Below, piece by piece: positions 9,476 through 18,420 of a DNA stretch of 64,000 nt; position 1 is the first letter of the stretch, and each line of letters begins with the position of its first letter. The notes below the pieces were generated by a model that saw only the letters and a list, made by a program, of their open reading frames with translations, was not told the origin of the DNA and ran no database searches. The position numbers were made by a program, and so were the translations under genes. The stretch covers positions 248,001 to 312,000 of the forward strand of contig CAZQOQ010000003.1 in the NCBI GenBank assembly GCA_964595205.1, read 5' to 3'. The DNA is from JADKIH01 sp964595205 (GTDB lineage Bacteria > Bacteroidota > Bacteroidia > AKYH767-A > 2013-40CM-41-45).

Positions 9476-10300
9476 ATGAAGATTCTCTGTCCAACCGATT
9501 TTTCACCCGCTGCGCTTAATGGAATCGAATACGCAGCAAGGCTTGCGCAAAAAACCAAGTCATCATTAACGTTTTTACACATTCAGAAAATTCACATTCA
9601 TGAAGGAGTCAGTTTGTTCTCGGGCGGCGAAATTGAATCGGTGAAAGAATCAAAGGTTGCGGCCAAAACACTTAAGGATATCTGCGCCGACATCAAAAAA
9701 ACGTTTAATCTTGACTGCACCTATGAAATCATACCGGCCGTCGGTCTGATAGAAAACATCATAAGCACTGAAGCGGAAAAATTCGATCTAACTGTTATTG
9801 GTACAAATGGAGCGGACAGCGCTTATGAATATTATTTCGGCAGTCATAGTTTTCGTATCGCCCGGGGCACAAACACACCCGTCCTCATAGTTCCTGACGA
9901 TTGTACCTTTAAGGAAATCACGAATGTCGTCTTTGCCTCTGACTATAATAAAGACGATGAATTATATCTTAAACAACTCAAAGACTTCGCTGATATTTTC
10001 AAAACGCATATCAATGTCATTCATATAAGTAAGAACGATACGGAACTCGGTAAACAGGTTTATAAATCATTTTGCAACCTGCTGGAAGAAACTTTTGGCT
10101 ACGACAACCGGATGCACTTTAAGAGAATTATTTCAGAAGAACCTGCAGATGCGATAGAACAATTTACTCATCAAACCAATTCAGAATTACTTGCTATTTA
10201 CTTTCATCCTCATAGTTTGCTCTACAGGCTGTTTCATGAAAATCTTATAAAGAAAATTACATCCCGGGCCGATTTTCCGATGCTGGTATTTCATCAATGA
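9476..10300 (+). CDS. Tandem-domain universal stress protein (UspA family)
   Basis: The 274-residue cytoplasmic protein has two Usp folds. Residues 1-140 start with MKILCPTDFSPAALNGIEYA and contain the nucleotide-loop-like GTNGADSAYEYYFGSHSFRI followed by NTPVLIVP. Residues 145-274 are a second, more diverged copy (NVVFASDYNKDDELYLKQL...). The first domain keeps a G-x-N-G-x(n)-G-S motif close to the ATP-binding type of Usp; the second has largely lost it. UspA-family proteins protect cells in stationary phase and under stress, but the substrate or partner here is unknown. Neighbouring genes run in the same direction and look like a stress cluster. Confidence 0.9.
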   Translation: MKILCPTDFSPAALNGIEYAARLAQKTKSSLTFLHIQKIHIHEGVSLFSGGEIESVKESKVAAKTLKDICADIKKTFNLDCTYEIIPAVGLIENIISTEAEKFDLTVIGTNGADSAYEYYFGSHSFRIARGTNTPVLIVPDDCTFKEITNVVFASDYNKDDELYLKQLKDFADIFKTHINVIHISKNDTELGKQVYKSFCNLLEETFGYDNRMHFKRIISEEPADAIEQFTHQTNSELLAIYFHPHSLLYRLFHENLIKKITSRADFPMLVFHQ

Positions 10301-10333
10301 TCGAAAAAAATTAAAACTGATAAAATAAAACGA

Positions 10334-10518
10334 ATGAATCAGGCAAATGTACAGAGCACAAAAGAAATTCCTTCGGTACCACCCGAAAGACCCGGCATTG
10401 AAATAAAGCCTGAAAATCCGAAACCGCCCCCGAGATCATCCCTGTACCTTTACCTGTAATAAATCCGCCGGCAGACCCGCCACAGATAATTCCACCGGAA
10501 CATCCACCCGGAAAGTAA
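10334..10518 (+). pseudogene. Small proline-rich protein with a one-base frameshift
   Basis: From the ATG at 10334 the frame reads MNQANVQSTKEIPSVPPERP and continues Pro-rich, but after the C-run at 10427-10431 it gives an unlike tail and stops at 10459. Shifting frame by one base at that run restores a Pro-rich continuation (EIIPVPLPVINPPADPPQII...PPGK) ending at 10518. The intact product would be about 61 residues. Either a base was lost from the homopolymer or there is a sequencing error. It lies between usp and the coiled-coil gene, 41 bases before the latter, in the same direction. Its function is unknown. Confidence 0.6.
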
Positions 10519-10558
10519 AACATCGTATCATTGCACATCGATCATTTAAAAAAAATTC

Positions 10559-11191
10559 ATGGAAAATCAGAATATCAAAGACAAAAAAATCAATCCTGGT
10601 ACTTTTAAAGACAAATTAACCAGGACACAGCAGGAAATTGAAAATCTCGCCGTACAATTTGCTTTGGGTAAAGCAGAGGCTAAAGATAAATTTGAAGAAA
10701 TTAAGAAAGATTTTCATTCCAAAATTCAACAATGGGAAAAAACCGGTGTCGGAACGAAGATCAATGAAAAAGGCCTGGAGTTGAAAAAGAAATTCGAGGA
10801 ATTGACCCTTCAACTTTCTCTTGGAAAGGCAGAAGCTAAAGAGATTTTCGACGAACAAAGGAAAAAAATCACTCATTCGCTGAAAGAATTCGAAAAAGAA
10901 ATCCGAAATAATCCGGAACTAAAAGAAAGTTATACCGAACTTCAATTCGAAATCGAAAAATTCAAACTCAAACTCGAATTAATGAAACTAAACTTCGGCA
11001 AAAAGAAATTTGAACTGAGTGCTGCTTTTGAAAAAAACATGAAGGAGGTCAAAGAAAATATTTCAGAATTGTTCGATTCCGCTGGCAAAAAACCCGGAAC
11101 ATCCGGTCATAGGTTTCAGAATTTCGAAAAGGAAACTCAATTAGCATACAAGCACCTTAAAAATGCATTTAAATCATTGAGTAAAAAATAG
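10559..11191 (+). CDS. Coiled-coil protein with internal helical repeats
   Basis: The 210-residue, highly charged protein has no signal peptide and no membrane segment and is predicted to be almost entirely helical. Two repeats of about 70 residues each contain LGKAEAK (residues about 37-43 and 93-99) followed by a Phe-rich amphipathic helix. A third, weaker copy starts near residue 125 (KLKLELMKLNFGKKKFELSA). It may be a cytoplasmic scaffold or stress-associated protein, which is an inference from the neighbouring usp gene. No enzyme motif is visible. Confidence 0.75.
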   Translation: MENQNIKDKKINPGTFKDKLTRTQQEIENLAVQFALGKAEAKDKFEEIKKDFHSKIQQWEKTGVGTKINEKGLELKKKFEELTLQLSLGKAEAKEIFDEQRKKITHSLKEFEKEIRNNPELKESYTELQFEIEKFKLKLELMKLNFGKKKFELSAAFEKNMKEVKENISELFDSAGKKPGTSGHRFQNFEKETQLAYKHLKNAFKSLSKK

Positions 11192-11252
11192 GATCAAATA
11201 TTCAGAAATCTGCATTCCGGAATTTGTCTGCAACTGAATTGCTACGCAGGAA

Positions 11253-11453
11253 CTATTCATAATACTGCTCATACTCCTGCTCTATTTCTTTCAATTCGTA
11301 TCGGCTTAATTTAAGATCAGGTGAAATTCCTGAATTCAAAATATTAATTAACGGAAAATCCGGTTCCCGGTAAATAAATCTTTCACTGTTCGAATATGAA
11401 TCATGATTTACTATTGTTGAAATATTAAGCGGCTTTTTTGATATCGTTTTCAT
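11253..11453 (-). CDS. Small hypothetical protein (66 aa)
   Basis: Starting at MKTISKKPLNIS (11453) gives a 66-residue acidic protein ending in ELKEIEQEYEQYYE. The frame is open 20 codons further upstream, but that extension is hydrophobic and unlikely. TAACTTTG on the minus strand at 11471-11478 matches the -7 box and would place transcription start just before this ATG. There is no known domain. It converges with the coiled-coil gene. Confidence 0.5.
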   Translation of the reverse strand: MKTISKKPLNISTIVNHDSYSNSERFIYREPDFPLINILNSGISPDLKLSRYELKEIEQEYEQYYE

Positions 11454-11515
11454 AGTATAATAAATTAATCCAAAGTTAATTTCAATAAAATAAAATAGTA
11501 TGCCATCTGTCAAAA

Positions 11516-11617
11516 TTATTCATGATATTCATCAGCATTTGCAACATTGACTATCAAAAAATGAGAGAAATACTCCTGTGATTGCTTTTTATCTTTTGAC
11601 CCTGGAAGAATCAACAT
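11516..11617 (-). repeat. Dispersed repeat, copy 2, with a 33-codon reading frame
   Basis: The core at 11551-11604 matches copies 1 and 3 (about 45 of 54 positions with copy 3, by eye). On the minus strand it lies inside an ATG-initiated frame of 33 codons whose centre reads GSKDKKQSQEYFSHF, related to the peptides of the other copies, but here the frame continues 13 codons further. AAGGAGG lies about 25 bases before the ATG. It could be a tiny gene or chance coding in a repeat. The remaining bases up to 11665 hold nothing recognised. Confidence 0.5.
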
Positions 11618-11665
11618 GGAAAAAAAATTTGCAAAAGACCTCCTTGAATCACCCATAAAAATGAG

Positions 11666-14275
11666 CTAGGGCATGGATACTCCAATTCCTAACTGAATAT
11701 TAGGATCCATTAACAGAAAATCACTTCCATCCACCGCGCCGTCACCATTAATATCGCTCTTTATATAACCACCATCTCCATTTTTCACATCAATATCGAG
11801 CAAGAGAAAATCATTTCCGTCGATGGCTCCGTCTTCATTTACATCTCCACTGTAAAGGCACCAGCCGTAATTATCGAACGAAGCTTTCAAATTATTTCCA
11901 AAGGCCGCAGATGCAGAAGTCTTGAAATTATAAGCCACAGATTCCGAAAATAAAACCGGCAAAGCACTCCATGTGCTGATCGTATTTCTCCCTGCAACTA
12001 CGATGTAAAAATAATTTCCATTAACTTCCTGCGGAAACGTAAAAGTAACGAGACCCTCTGTATTGATAATCCCCTTCTGCGAAAATTGAACATCAAATGG
12101 CGCGTTTTTATTTCTCAATTCAATTTTTATTGAATCACATAATGACCCTCCCAATGAAGATATCATTTGTCCGCTTCCCAAATAAAAACCTTCGATGAAT
12201 AATTCCAATTGAAGAGAAGACGGGGCATTATACATGACAAACGATTGCGAACTATTTGTTGAAAAACATGTATTTATCACTGTGATCACACCGGAAGCGG
12301 AACCGGGCGGAACATAAGCATTAATCGTATTATCATCGATTACCCAGAACGTCGCAGGTATGCCATTAAATTTTACAGTATCAACGCCGGAGAAATTATC
12401 ACCATTAATGGTAACAACAGAACCCGGTGAACCGGTAAGCGGAGAAAAGTCAGTTATCAGGGGTTGCTGGTTAAGAGTTACATGAATGGTATTCGAAAGA
12501 GTCGTACAGCCATTGTTTCCGGTTGCGGTAACAAAATAATCGCCGCCAGAAGTCACATTTATATCCTGTGTTGTCGCTCCGTTTGACCAAAGGTAAGATG
12601 ATGCAGGAGTCGCGCTGATGAATACACTTCCACCCGGACAAAACTCAACCGGTCCAGCGGCAGAAATTTGTGAAGACGGATAGTTATATTTAAGAACAAT
12701 ATCGTCAATCCGGTATTGGCTTACTGTACCGTTTTGAATAAACTTCAGCCTTAGGTTGCTTACGGCAGGTAAAGATCCAGAGGCCGTACGCAAATACCAT
12801 TTTGCCGTCCCTGTACCGGTCGGTAAGGGATCAAAAATAAGTGCGGAATAATTCACTCCATCGGTGCTGTACCGGACTAACAGGTCAGTTCCCGTTCCAC
12901 CAGAGGCGCTTTTGAAAATGCCAAATGAAAGTTGCAGATTGGGTAATGCTGTTGTATTAATATTTTCGATCTGGAAATATCTTCCTGTCGTATTGGTCAG
13001 AAATACATTCGCTCCTCCGCTGGCATTTGCATATCCAGATGATACCGAGCTATTCCTGATATCTCCCGTGCCCGTCATGGTATAGCTGTCGTTGTCAAAG
13101 CCATTTGACGACTCATGAACAGAGATCGTCGTATTCGAACTCACCATACCCATACTCTCAGAAAATACGTTAGCCGTGTAGTTGAAATTATTTACTGTTA
13201 CGTTTACCGGCGACGATGTTTTAGTACATCCTGCACCGTCGTTTATTGTAACCGAATAATTACCGGTAGAATTTACGGTAATAGCCTGAGTGGTTTCTCC
13301 ACCCGACCAGAGAAACGAAGAGCCTCCTGACGCAGAAAGCGTGACGCTGCCGCCCTGGCAAAATGTTACTGGCCCGTCTGCATTAACTTCCGCAAGCTGG
13401 TAGCAGGGGATCCAGCAGTAATCAATCGCTGCTGCTCCTGTCGCCCCCGCAATACGCGGAAGGCTAAACATATCTTCCATTAAACCAAGCATATTATAGT
13501 GATTGATGACCGTAGAATAAGAGCCCTTCTTAACCATAGGACCGATGAACAAGGTTACTATATGCTGATCTGAAAAATCATCTTCGTCGAATGTCAGGAT
13601 GAATAAACTGTTATGAGTCTTCGCCCATTGTATGTATGCATCCATATTATTTTGTATCCATGTATCTCCGATCGTTACTCGCGTCGGGTAAGTACCATTA
13701 TGCATATCATTGTCCTGGTTTGGAACCACAATCGATAAATCCGGCAGCAAAGCATAGTTTGACGAATTCGGAAAAGCTGAATACGTTTCATTCAATGCGG
13801 CGGGTATTCCATTCGTCGGACTGTCCTGCCAGTTTACCCAGGGGTTATGTTTTCGCGCGTATGCACCGGAAATCTCACCGGTATATCCTGCATTTGGCAT
13901 GCTTTCCGAATAGCCCATAAACGTATATGAGGCATTCAGCAGTTGCCGTCCAAGATTCGGCGTGGTGAATGGTAACCCCGATGGGAGATTGTTTGATGTT
14001 ACACCTTGTGTGGATCCTGAAAACAACTGAAGATAATTTGGCTGGCTTGGCCGCGTCATACCATATGACTGAGTAAATAAAGCGCAATTTGAATCATTGA
14101 CCAGACTGTTGATATACGGAGCAGCTGAAGAACCGATGATTTGATTATATGACGTATTCTCCATGATCAGAACTACGACATGATCCGGATGCGGAATAAA
14201 GCCAGATAAATTTTTAAAAGGAGCTAATGTCGTGAGCAGGCAGACAAATAAATATTGAAATATTTTCTTTTTCAT
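11666..14275 (-). CDS. Secreted phosphoesterase with Ig-like, IPT/TIG and dockerin-like domains
   Basis: The start at 14275 gives the signal peptide MKKKIFQYLFVCLLTTLAPF; an in-frame ATG at 14317 adds 14 unlikely residues. Residues about 30-305 match the phosphoesterase family of the alkaline phosphatase superfamily (acid phosphatase/phospholipase C-like): HVVVLIMENTSYNQIIGS, a PNYLQLFSG segment, and TFDEDDFSDQHIVTLFIGP with metal-binding Asp/His. PKD-like repeats with SFLWSGGETTQAITV motifs follow, then an IPT/TIG domain (ITDFSPLTGSPGSVVTI). The C-terminus is a dockerin-type pair (GDVNEDGAIDGNDF and SDINGDGAVDGSDF) instead of a T9SS type A domain. The same C-terminal module recurs at 59369-60211. 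It is probably extracellular and scavenges phosphate. Confidence 0.85.
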   Translation of the reverse strand: MKKKIFQYLFVCLLTTLAPFKNLSGFIPHPDHVVVLIMENTSYNQIIGSSAAPYINSLVNDSNCALFTQSYGMTRPSQPNYLQLFSGSTQGVTSNNLPSGLPFTTPNLGRQLLNASYTFMGYSESMPNAGYTGEISGAYARKHNPWVNWQDSPTNGIPAALNETYSAFPNSSNYALLPDLSIVVPNQDNDMHNGTYPTRVTIGDTWIQNNMDAYIQWAKTHNSLFILTFDEDDFSDQHIVTLFIGPMVKKGSYSTVINHYNMLGLMEDMFSLPRIAGATGAAAIDYCWIPCYQLAEVNADGPVTFCQGGSVTLSASGGSSFLWSGGETTQAITVNSTGNYSVTINDGAGCTKTSSPVNVTVNNFNYTANVFSESMGMVSSNTTISVHESSNGFDNDSYTMTGTGDIRNSSVSSGYANASGGANVFLTNTTGRYFQIENINTTALPNLQLSFGIFKSASGGTGTDLLVRYSTDGVNYSALIFDPLPTGTGTAKWYLRTASGSLPAVSNLRLKFIQNGTVSQYRIDDIVLKYNYPSSQISAAGPVEFCPGGSVFISATPASSYLWSNGATTQDINVTSGGDYFVTATGNNGCTTLSNTIHVTLNQQPLITDFSPLTGSPGSVVTINGDNFSGVDTVKFNGIPATFWVIDDNTINAYVPPGSASGVITVINTCFSTNSSQSFVMYNAPSSLQLELFIEGFYLGSGQMISSLGGSLCDSIKIELRNKNAPFDVQFSQKGIINTEGLVTFTFPQEVNGNYFYIVVAGRNTISTWSALPVLFSESVAYNFKTSASAAFGNNLKASFDNYGWCLYSGDVNEDGAIDGNDFLLLDIDVKNGDGGYIKSDINGDGAVDGSDFLLMDPNIQLGIGVSMP

Positions 14276-14553
14276 AGTCAGCCAATTTACAAAACGTATA
14301 AAATGCAATTTTGTCAATTGAATGAATTAATGGAAATTACCCTGCTTGCACGGGATAATTTCAGGAATTAATGACGGATTTTTAAAATAAATATGCCGGA
14401 AATTACCGGCGTTATCAGGGGCGGGAAAAAAATCCAGTTTTACTGGATTAATTTATCAAATTTTACGAAATAATAGTTTTTCAATTTATATATTTGATAT
14501 CACATTTTCAGGAGGCGTAATGGTTTTTTTGTGAAACGTCTATATAAAAAGCA

Positions 14554-15573
14554 ATGAAATTATTTCTGACCCACCGCCGGTGGTATTTTTTATTTTTTTG
14601 CACAGCGACAGTCATCTGCCATGCCACACTTTGGGGATGCGCCGGTAATGACAGAAAAGAAAAGCCCGGAAATGATGATTCTCTCGCAACATCCATGTCA
14701 TCCGGTCTTTTAGTAGACGACGAATGGAAAGCCCCCGATACTTCTGCGATCCCGCACAACGAGCAGGGAGACCTGATCCGTTATGGAAGAAAACTCATAT
14801 CCAACACAGGATATTATTTTGGACCTGAGGGAAAAATAAGTCACTTTGCCAATGGGATGAACTGTCAGAATTGCCATCTCGATGCAGGCACAAAATTATA
14901 TGCTAACAGTTACGCTGCCGTTTTTTCGATTTATCCAAAAGTACGGGCACGTTCTGGAACACTGGAACATTTGGAAAAAAGAATCAACGACTGTTTCGAG
15001 CGAAGCATGAATGGAAAGAAACTCGACAGTCTGAGTAAAGAGATGCGCGCCATGGTCGCCTACATCAATTGGGTGGGCAAGGATGTAAAAAAAGGCACCA
15101 CTCCAAAAGGGACGTCCGTAGTGGATTTAAAATTCCTTTCACGCCCGGCCGATCCCGAAAAAGGAAAACTTGCATTCAGCATTCATTGTACGGGTTGCCA
15201 CGGAAGCGATGGCTCGGGAAAATCCGATTCCGTAAACAGCACTACCCGCTACCCTCCTCTTTGGGGCCAAAAGAGTTACAATGTTTCCGCAGGAATGTAC
15301 CGACTTTCAAGATTAGCAGGATTCATCAAGTCCAACATGCCTTATCTCAAGAGCAGTTTCGAAAATCCGACACTGACGGATGAAGAAGCATGGGATATTG
15401 CAGCGTATATAAATACAATGCCTCGCGTTGAAAAAAGATTCAGCCAGGACTGGCCCGACATTTCTAAAAAACCTTTTGATCATCCCATGGGACCGTATGC
15501 AGATTCATTTTCAGAGGTGCAGCATAAATATGGTCCCTTTCAACCAATCGTCGACTACTATAAAAAAAAATAA
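14554..15573 (+). CDS. Dihaem cytochrome c, thiosulfate dehydrogenase (TsdA)-like
   Basis: The 339-residue protein has two haem c attachment sites, CQNCH at 104-108 and CTGCH at 212-216, in two cytochrome c domains. The region NGMNCQNCHLDAGTK...INDCFERSMNG is characteristic of TsdA-type thiosulfate dehydrogenases/tetrathionate reductases; Cys147 in NDCFERS is a candidate for the unusual Cys haem ligand of that family. The N-terminus has a lipobox-like LWGC (Cys29), so membrane anchoring on the periplasmic side is likely. It leads a run of three same-strand genes ending in a DsrE protein and followed by a TauE/SafE permease, which supports a role in oxidised sulfur compound metabolism. The substrate is an inference. 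Confidence 0.8.
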   Translation: MKLFLTHRRWYFLFFCTATVICHATLWGCAGNDRKEKPGNDDSLATSMSSGLLVDDEWKAPDTSAIPHNEQGDLIRYGRKLISNTGYYFGPEGKISHFANGMNCQNCHLDAGTKLYANSYAAVFSIYPKVRARSGTLEHLEKRINDCFERSMNGKKLDSLSKEMRAMVAYINWVGKDVKKGTTPKGTSVVDLKFLSRPADPEKGKLAFSIHCTGCHGSDGSGKSDSVNSTTRYPPLWGQKSYNVSAGMYRLSRLAGFIKSNMPYLKSSFENPTLTDEEAWDIAAYINTMPRVEKRFSQDWPDISKKPFDHPMGPYADSFSEVQHKYGPFQPIVDYYKKK

Positions 15574-15630
15574 ATTTTTCTCCCACACCTGACCAAAATT
15601 ATATCAGTTAACTTCAAAAACTATTAAGCC

Positions 15631-16371
15631 ATGAAAGAAAACGAAACAACTAACACAACTAAACGAAGAGGATTTATTGCAACACTCACCGCCGGTGCAG
15701 CAGCACTTGGTCTTGCTGCAGTTTCCGCTCCATTCAATGCCATTGTCCAGCAAAAACAGACTCCGGCTAAAAAACCAATTCCTGCAAAAGATCCCGCAGA
15801 TGAATGGTTCAATAAAGTCAGGGGAAGCCATCGTGTAGTTTACGATGCTACAAGACCACATGAGATTATGCCATTCGCCTGGCCGAAAGTATTTTTACTT
15901 ACCAACCAGGCAACGGGAACACCTGAGACTGACTGCGGTGTTGTAGTCGTGCTCAGGCATGATGCCATCGGTTATGCATTCAAAGACAGCATGTGGGCAA
16001 AGTATAATTTCGGGGATTTATTCAAGGCTCATGAAATCGGTCCGGCATTCAAGGCTGCTGACGCCGAAACTGCAACAAAAACAAGGAACCCGTTCTGGAA
16101 TTCCAAGCCAGGCGATTTCGCCATTCCTGGTTTTGGCGCTGTGCCTATCAGCATCAATGATCTCCAGGCAAGCGGTGTTATGTTCTGCGTCTGCAACGCT
16201 GCTATGACTGTTTATTCGAATGCAATTGCAGGGAATATGGGAATGAAGGCAGAGGACATCTATAACGAATGGAAAAAGGAATTGATTCCGGGAATTCAGA
16301 TTGTCCCTTCAGGTGTTTGGGCCCTTGGCCGTGCACAGGAACACGGATGCAAGTATATCTTCGCCGGCTAA
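15631..16371 (+). CDS. Tat-exported DsrE-like protein
   Basis: The 246-residue protein begins with a twin-arginine signal (TKRRGFIATLTAGAAALGLA, Arg12-Arg13). The mature part has an alternating beta/alpha pattern like the DsrE/DsrF fold: VVVVLRHDAIGYAF in the core, then GVMFCVCNAAMTVYSN with Cys186 and Cys188, then IQIVPSGVWALGRAQEHGCKYIF. DsrE-family proteins carry sulfur on a conserved cysteine. Export through Tat suggests a folded or cofactor-bearing periplasmic protein. It sits 57 bases behind the TsdA-like gene and 59 bases before a second DsrE protein, so the three are probably co-transcribed. The family assignment is from fold pattern and context only. Confidence 0.65.
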   Translation: MKENETTNTTKRRGFIATLTAGAAALGLAAVSAPFNAIVQQKQTPAKKPIPAKDPADEWFNKVRGSHRVVYDATRPHEIMPFAWPKVFLLTNQATGTPETDCGVVVVLRHDAIGYAFKDSMWAKYNFGDLFKAHEIGPAFKAADAETATKTRNPFWNSKPGDFAIPGFGAVPISINDLQASGVMFCVCNAAMTVYSNAIAGNMGMKAEDIYNEWKKELIPGIQIVPSGVWALGRAQEHGCKYIFAG

Positions 16372-16430
16372 TTAACTTCTTTATTAGTTTACTTGTCTGA
16401 AAATTATTATCAGACTGAAAAATAAATATC

Positions 16431-16847
16431 ATGAAAAAAAATATATTGACCATATTCCTGTCGATCTTCATCAGCGGATTTGCCCTTGCCCAGAAGGTTC
16501 CATACAATGTTGTATTCGACGTTACTTCGGGAGACACAATCGTTCACCAGATGGTAATGAGATGGGTAAGTGAAATCGCCTCATCCGTGCCTGATGCAAA
16601 AGTTGAAGTTGTATTCTATGCAAAATCACTCGACATGGTGACCAAAAACAAATCAGTAGTTGCTGACAGCCTCACGAAATACGCTGCAATGAAAAACGTA
16701 TCCTTCAGAGTCTGCCAGGTTGCAATGAAAAAAAATAAAGTCGAGAAAGATCAACTGCTTGAAGGAGTACAGACAGTCCCCGATGGAATTTACGAAATCG
16801 TCCTGAAACAACACGATGGCTGGGCATATATAAAGGCTGCCCGCTAA
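16431..16847 (+). CDS. Secreted DsrE-family protein
   Basis: The 138-residue product has a Sec signal peptide (MKKNILTIFLSIFISGFALA, cut before QKVPY). The remainder is a compact DsrE-like domain: YNVVFDVTSGD, AKVEVVFYAKSLDMV, VSFRVCQVAMKKN with Cys95 at the position of the sulfur-carrying cysteine, and VPDGIYEIVLKQHDGWAYIKAAR at the end. It is a probable periplasmic sulfur carrier or sulfur-binding protein working with the upstream cytochrome. A strong terminator follows. Confidence 0.8.
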   Translation: MKKNILTIFLSIFISGFALAQKVPYNVVFDVTSGDTIVHQMVMRWVSEIASSVPDAKVEVVFYAKSLDMVTKNKSVVADSLTKYAAMKNVSFRVCQVAMKKNKVEKDQLLEGVQTVPDGIYEIVLKQHDGWAYIKAAR

Positions 16848-16866
16848 TCAATTTAAAAATGATTTA

Positions 16867-16906
16867 AACAATACATGGTCTGTTACAGACCGTGTATTGT
16901 TTTTAT
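16867..16906 (+). terminator. Rho-independent terminator after the DsrE gene
   Basis: A 16-base arm (16867-16882, containing one mismatch) pairs across a TTA loop with 16886-16901, followed by TTTTATTT. It ends the tsdA-dsrE transcript, so the downstream permease may need its own promoter or read-through. Confidence 0.85.
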
Positions 16907-16922
16907 TTGAGGTTATATAATT

Positions 16923-17759
16923 ATGGATTCTATGCTGATCGTTGGTTATTTATGCGCAACAATTGTCGGAATATCGTTAGGATTGCTGGGTAGCGGCGGA
17001 TCCATCCTTACCGTTCCAATCATGGTTTACCTGATGAACATACCTCCGGTGGAAGCGACGAGCTATAGTCTGTTCGTTGTTGCAGTAACAAGTGCAACAG
17101 GCGGTATCACCTACGTCAGGAAAAAACTCGTTGATCTCAGAACAGCCATAATATTTGCGGTTCCTTCAATACTTAGTGTTTTTCTAACCAGGAAAATTTT
17201 AATTCCTCTTTTACCTGATCCGGTTTTAACTTTTAACGACTTCATCATTTCAAAAAATCTTTTTATTATGATTCTTTTTGCAGTGCTGATGATTATCGTT
17301 GCATACAACATGATCCGACCGTCAGTATATAAAGAACCCGACATCCAATTTGTAAAAAAAATCCACTATCCAAAGCTCATTTTTATCGGACTCGTCACTG
17401 GCATGTTAACCGGTTTCCTCGGCGTAGGCGGCGGTTTCCTCATTATTCCCGCTCTGGTTCTCTACGCAAAAGTTCCTGTCCGCATGAGTGTTGGAACCTC
17501 GCTGCTGATTATAGCCTTCAATTCTCTTGGCGGCTTTGCCGAAGAACTCATCATCAACTATCCCGTCGTCAATTATGGCTTCCTCATGAAATTTTCTGCC
17601 CTGTCCGTAGCAGGTATCTTCATTGGTTTTCAGCTATCATTAAAATTAAAACCTGATCAACTGAAAAAACTATTCGGATGGTTTATATTAGTGATGGGTA
17701 TTGGTGTATTTATTAAGGAAGTTTTTTTCAGTCATATCCTTAATGGAATTAATTTTTAA
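16923..17759 (+). CDS. TauE/SafE-family membrane permease (putative sulfite exporter)
   Basis: The 278-residue, eight-helix-type membrane protein has the duplicated glycine-rich signature of the family: GISLGLLGSGGSILTVPIM near residue 20 and GMLTGFLGVGGGFLIIPAL near residue 165. TauE/SafE proteins export sulfite, sulfoacetate and related anions. Placement behind the TsdA/DsrE genes fits export of a sulfur oxidation product. The stop codon overlaps the end of the convergent AAA ATPase remnant by a few bases. Confidence 0.88.
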   Translation: MDSMLIVGYLCATIVGISLGLLGSGGSILTVPIMVYLMNIPPVEATSYSLFVVAVTSATGGITYVRKKLVDLRTAIIFAVPSILSVFLTRKILIPLLPDPVLTFNDFIISKNLFIMILFAVLMIIVAYNMIRPSVYKEPDIQFVKKIHYPKLIFIGLVTGMLTGFLGVGGGFLIIPALVLYAKVPVRMSVGTSLLIIAFNSLGGFAEELIINYPVVNYGFLMKFSALSVAGIFIGFQLSLKLKPDQLKKLFGWFILVMGIGVFIKEVFFSHILNGINF

Positions 17760-18169
17760 AAACCAATCTGAGCGTTACGAATAAGACCAAAACCGGATTG
17801 ATCGTAATTTAAAATATCTGCCAGCGTCATCTCCCTTTCAGGAACTTCTTTGTAACCCAGGAATTTAAATAAAGCAATTGTCTTTTCAATCGACAATTCC
17901 CTAAAGTTGTAACTTGCCAGTAATCGTCCCCGACGTATCATACCAGGATCAACCTGGTTTAACTCTTTGCTGAATGTACATATCACCTGCACATGATAAA
18001 AATCAGAGAGCATTCCATCTGCAAGATTAAGCAGATTGGAGATTACATGCTCCTCATCATTATTTCTCCGACGCAATATTGAATCCGCGTCTTCGAGAAT
18101 TAATACGGAGTTCTTATAATCTTTGAGTAATGTCAGGAATTCCGCACTGCCAATCTTATATATTATGCT
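17756..18169 (-). pseudogene. 5'-truncated AAA+ ATPase remnant
   Basis: The frame is open from a stop at 18170-18172 and reads SIIYKIGSAEFLTLLKDYKN, then the Walker B region VLILEDADSILRRRN, then LLNLADGMLSD (Walker B/sensor 1 side), the arginine-finger-like MIRRGRLLASYNF, and the end of the AAA lid. The Walker A half is missing and nothing upstream restores it. Any ATG inside would start after Walker B, so the remnant cannot be an active ATPase. It is a clear C-terminal fragment of an AAA family ATPase. Confidence 0.75.
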
Positions 18170-18365
18170 TCAAACGACAAGGTTTTATCAATTTCAGAAT
18201 GACGCTTCTTAATTGAATAGTGATTATAAAATCCGGATCTCATTTGCTTAACCCTGTTCAGACAAGGTCGGATTTTTACTGGTGCATCGATTGCAATACA
18301 AGAAACACCATTTGTGCGGTTGGAACTATTTTTGGAATTTGGTCCTTCGTGTATTTGATCTGCTG

Positions 18366-18420
18366 TCCGCCAGCCGGCGGATAGCCATGCATGTGGGGAA
18401 AAGAAGGGGTCACATGCATG
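18366..18420. repeat. REP-like palindrome and adjacent inverted repeat
   Basis: TCCGCCAGCCGGCGGAT at 18366-18382 is a near-perfect palindrome of the same type as those at 55594-55613 and 55678-55697. Immediately after it, CATGCATGTG (18386-18395) is perfectly inverted at 18411-18420 around a 15-base spacer. A reading frame crossing this region has no protein-like features. Confidence 0.6.
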
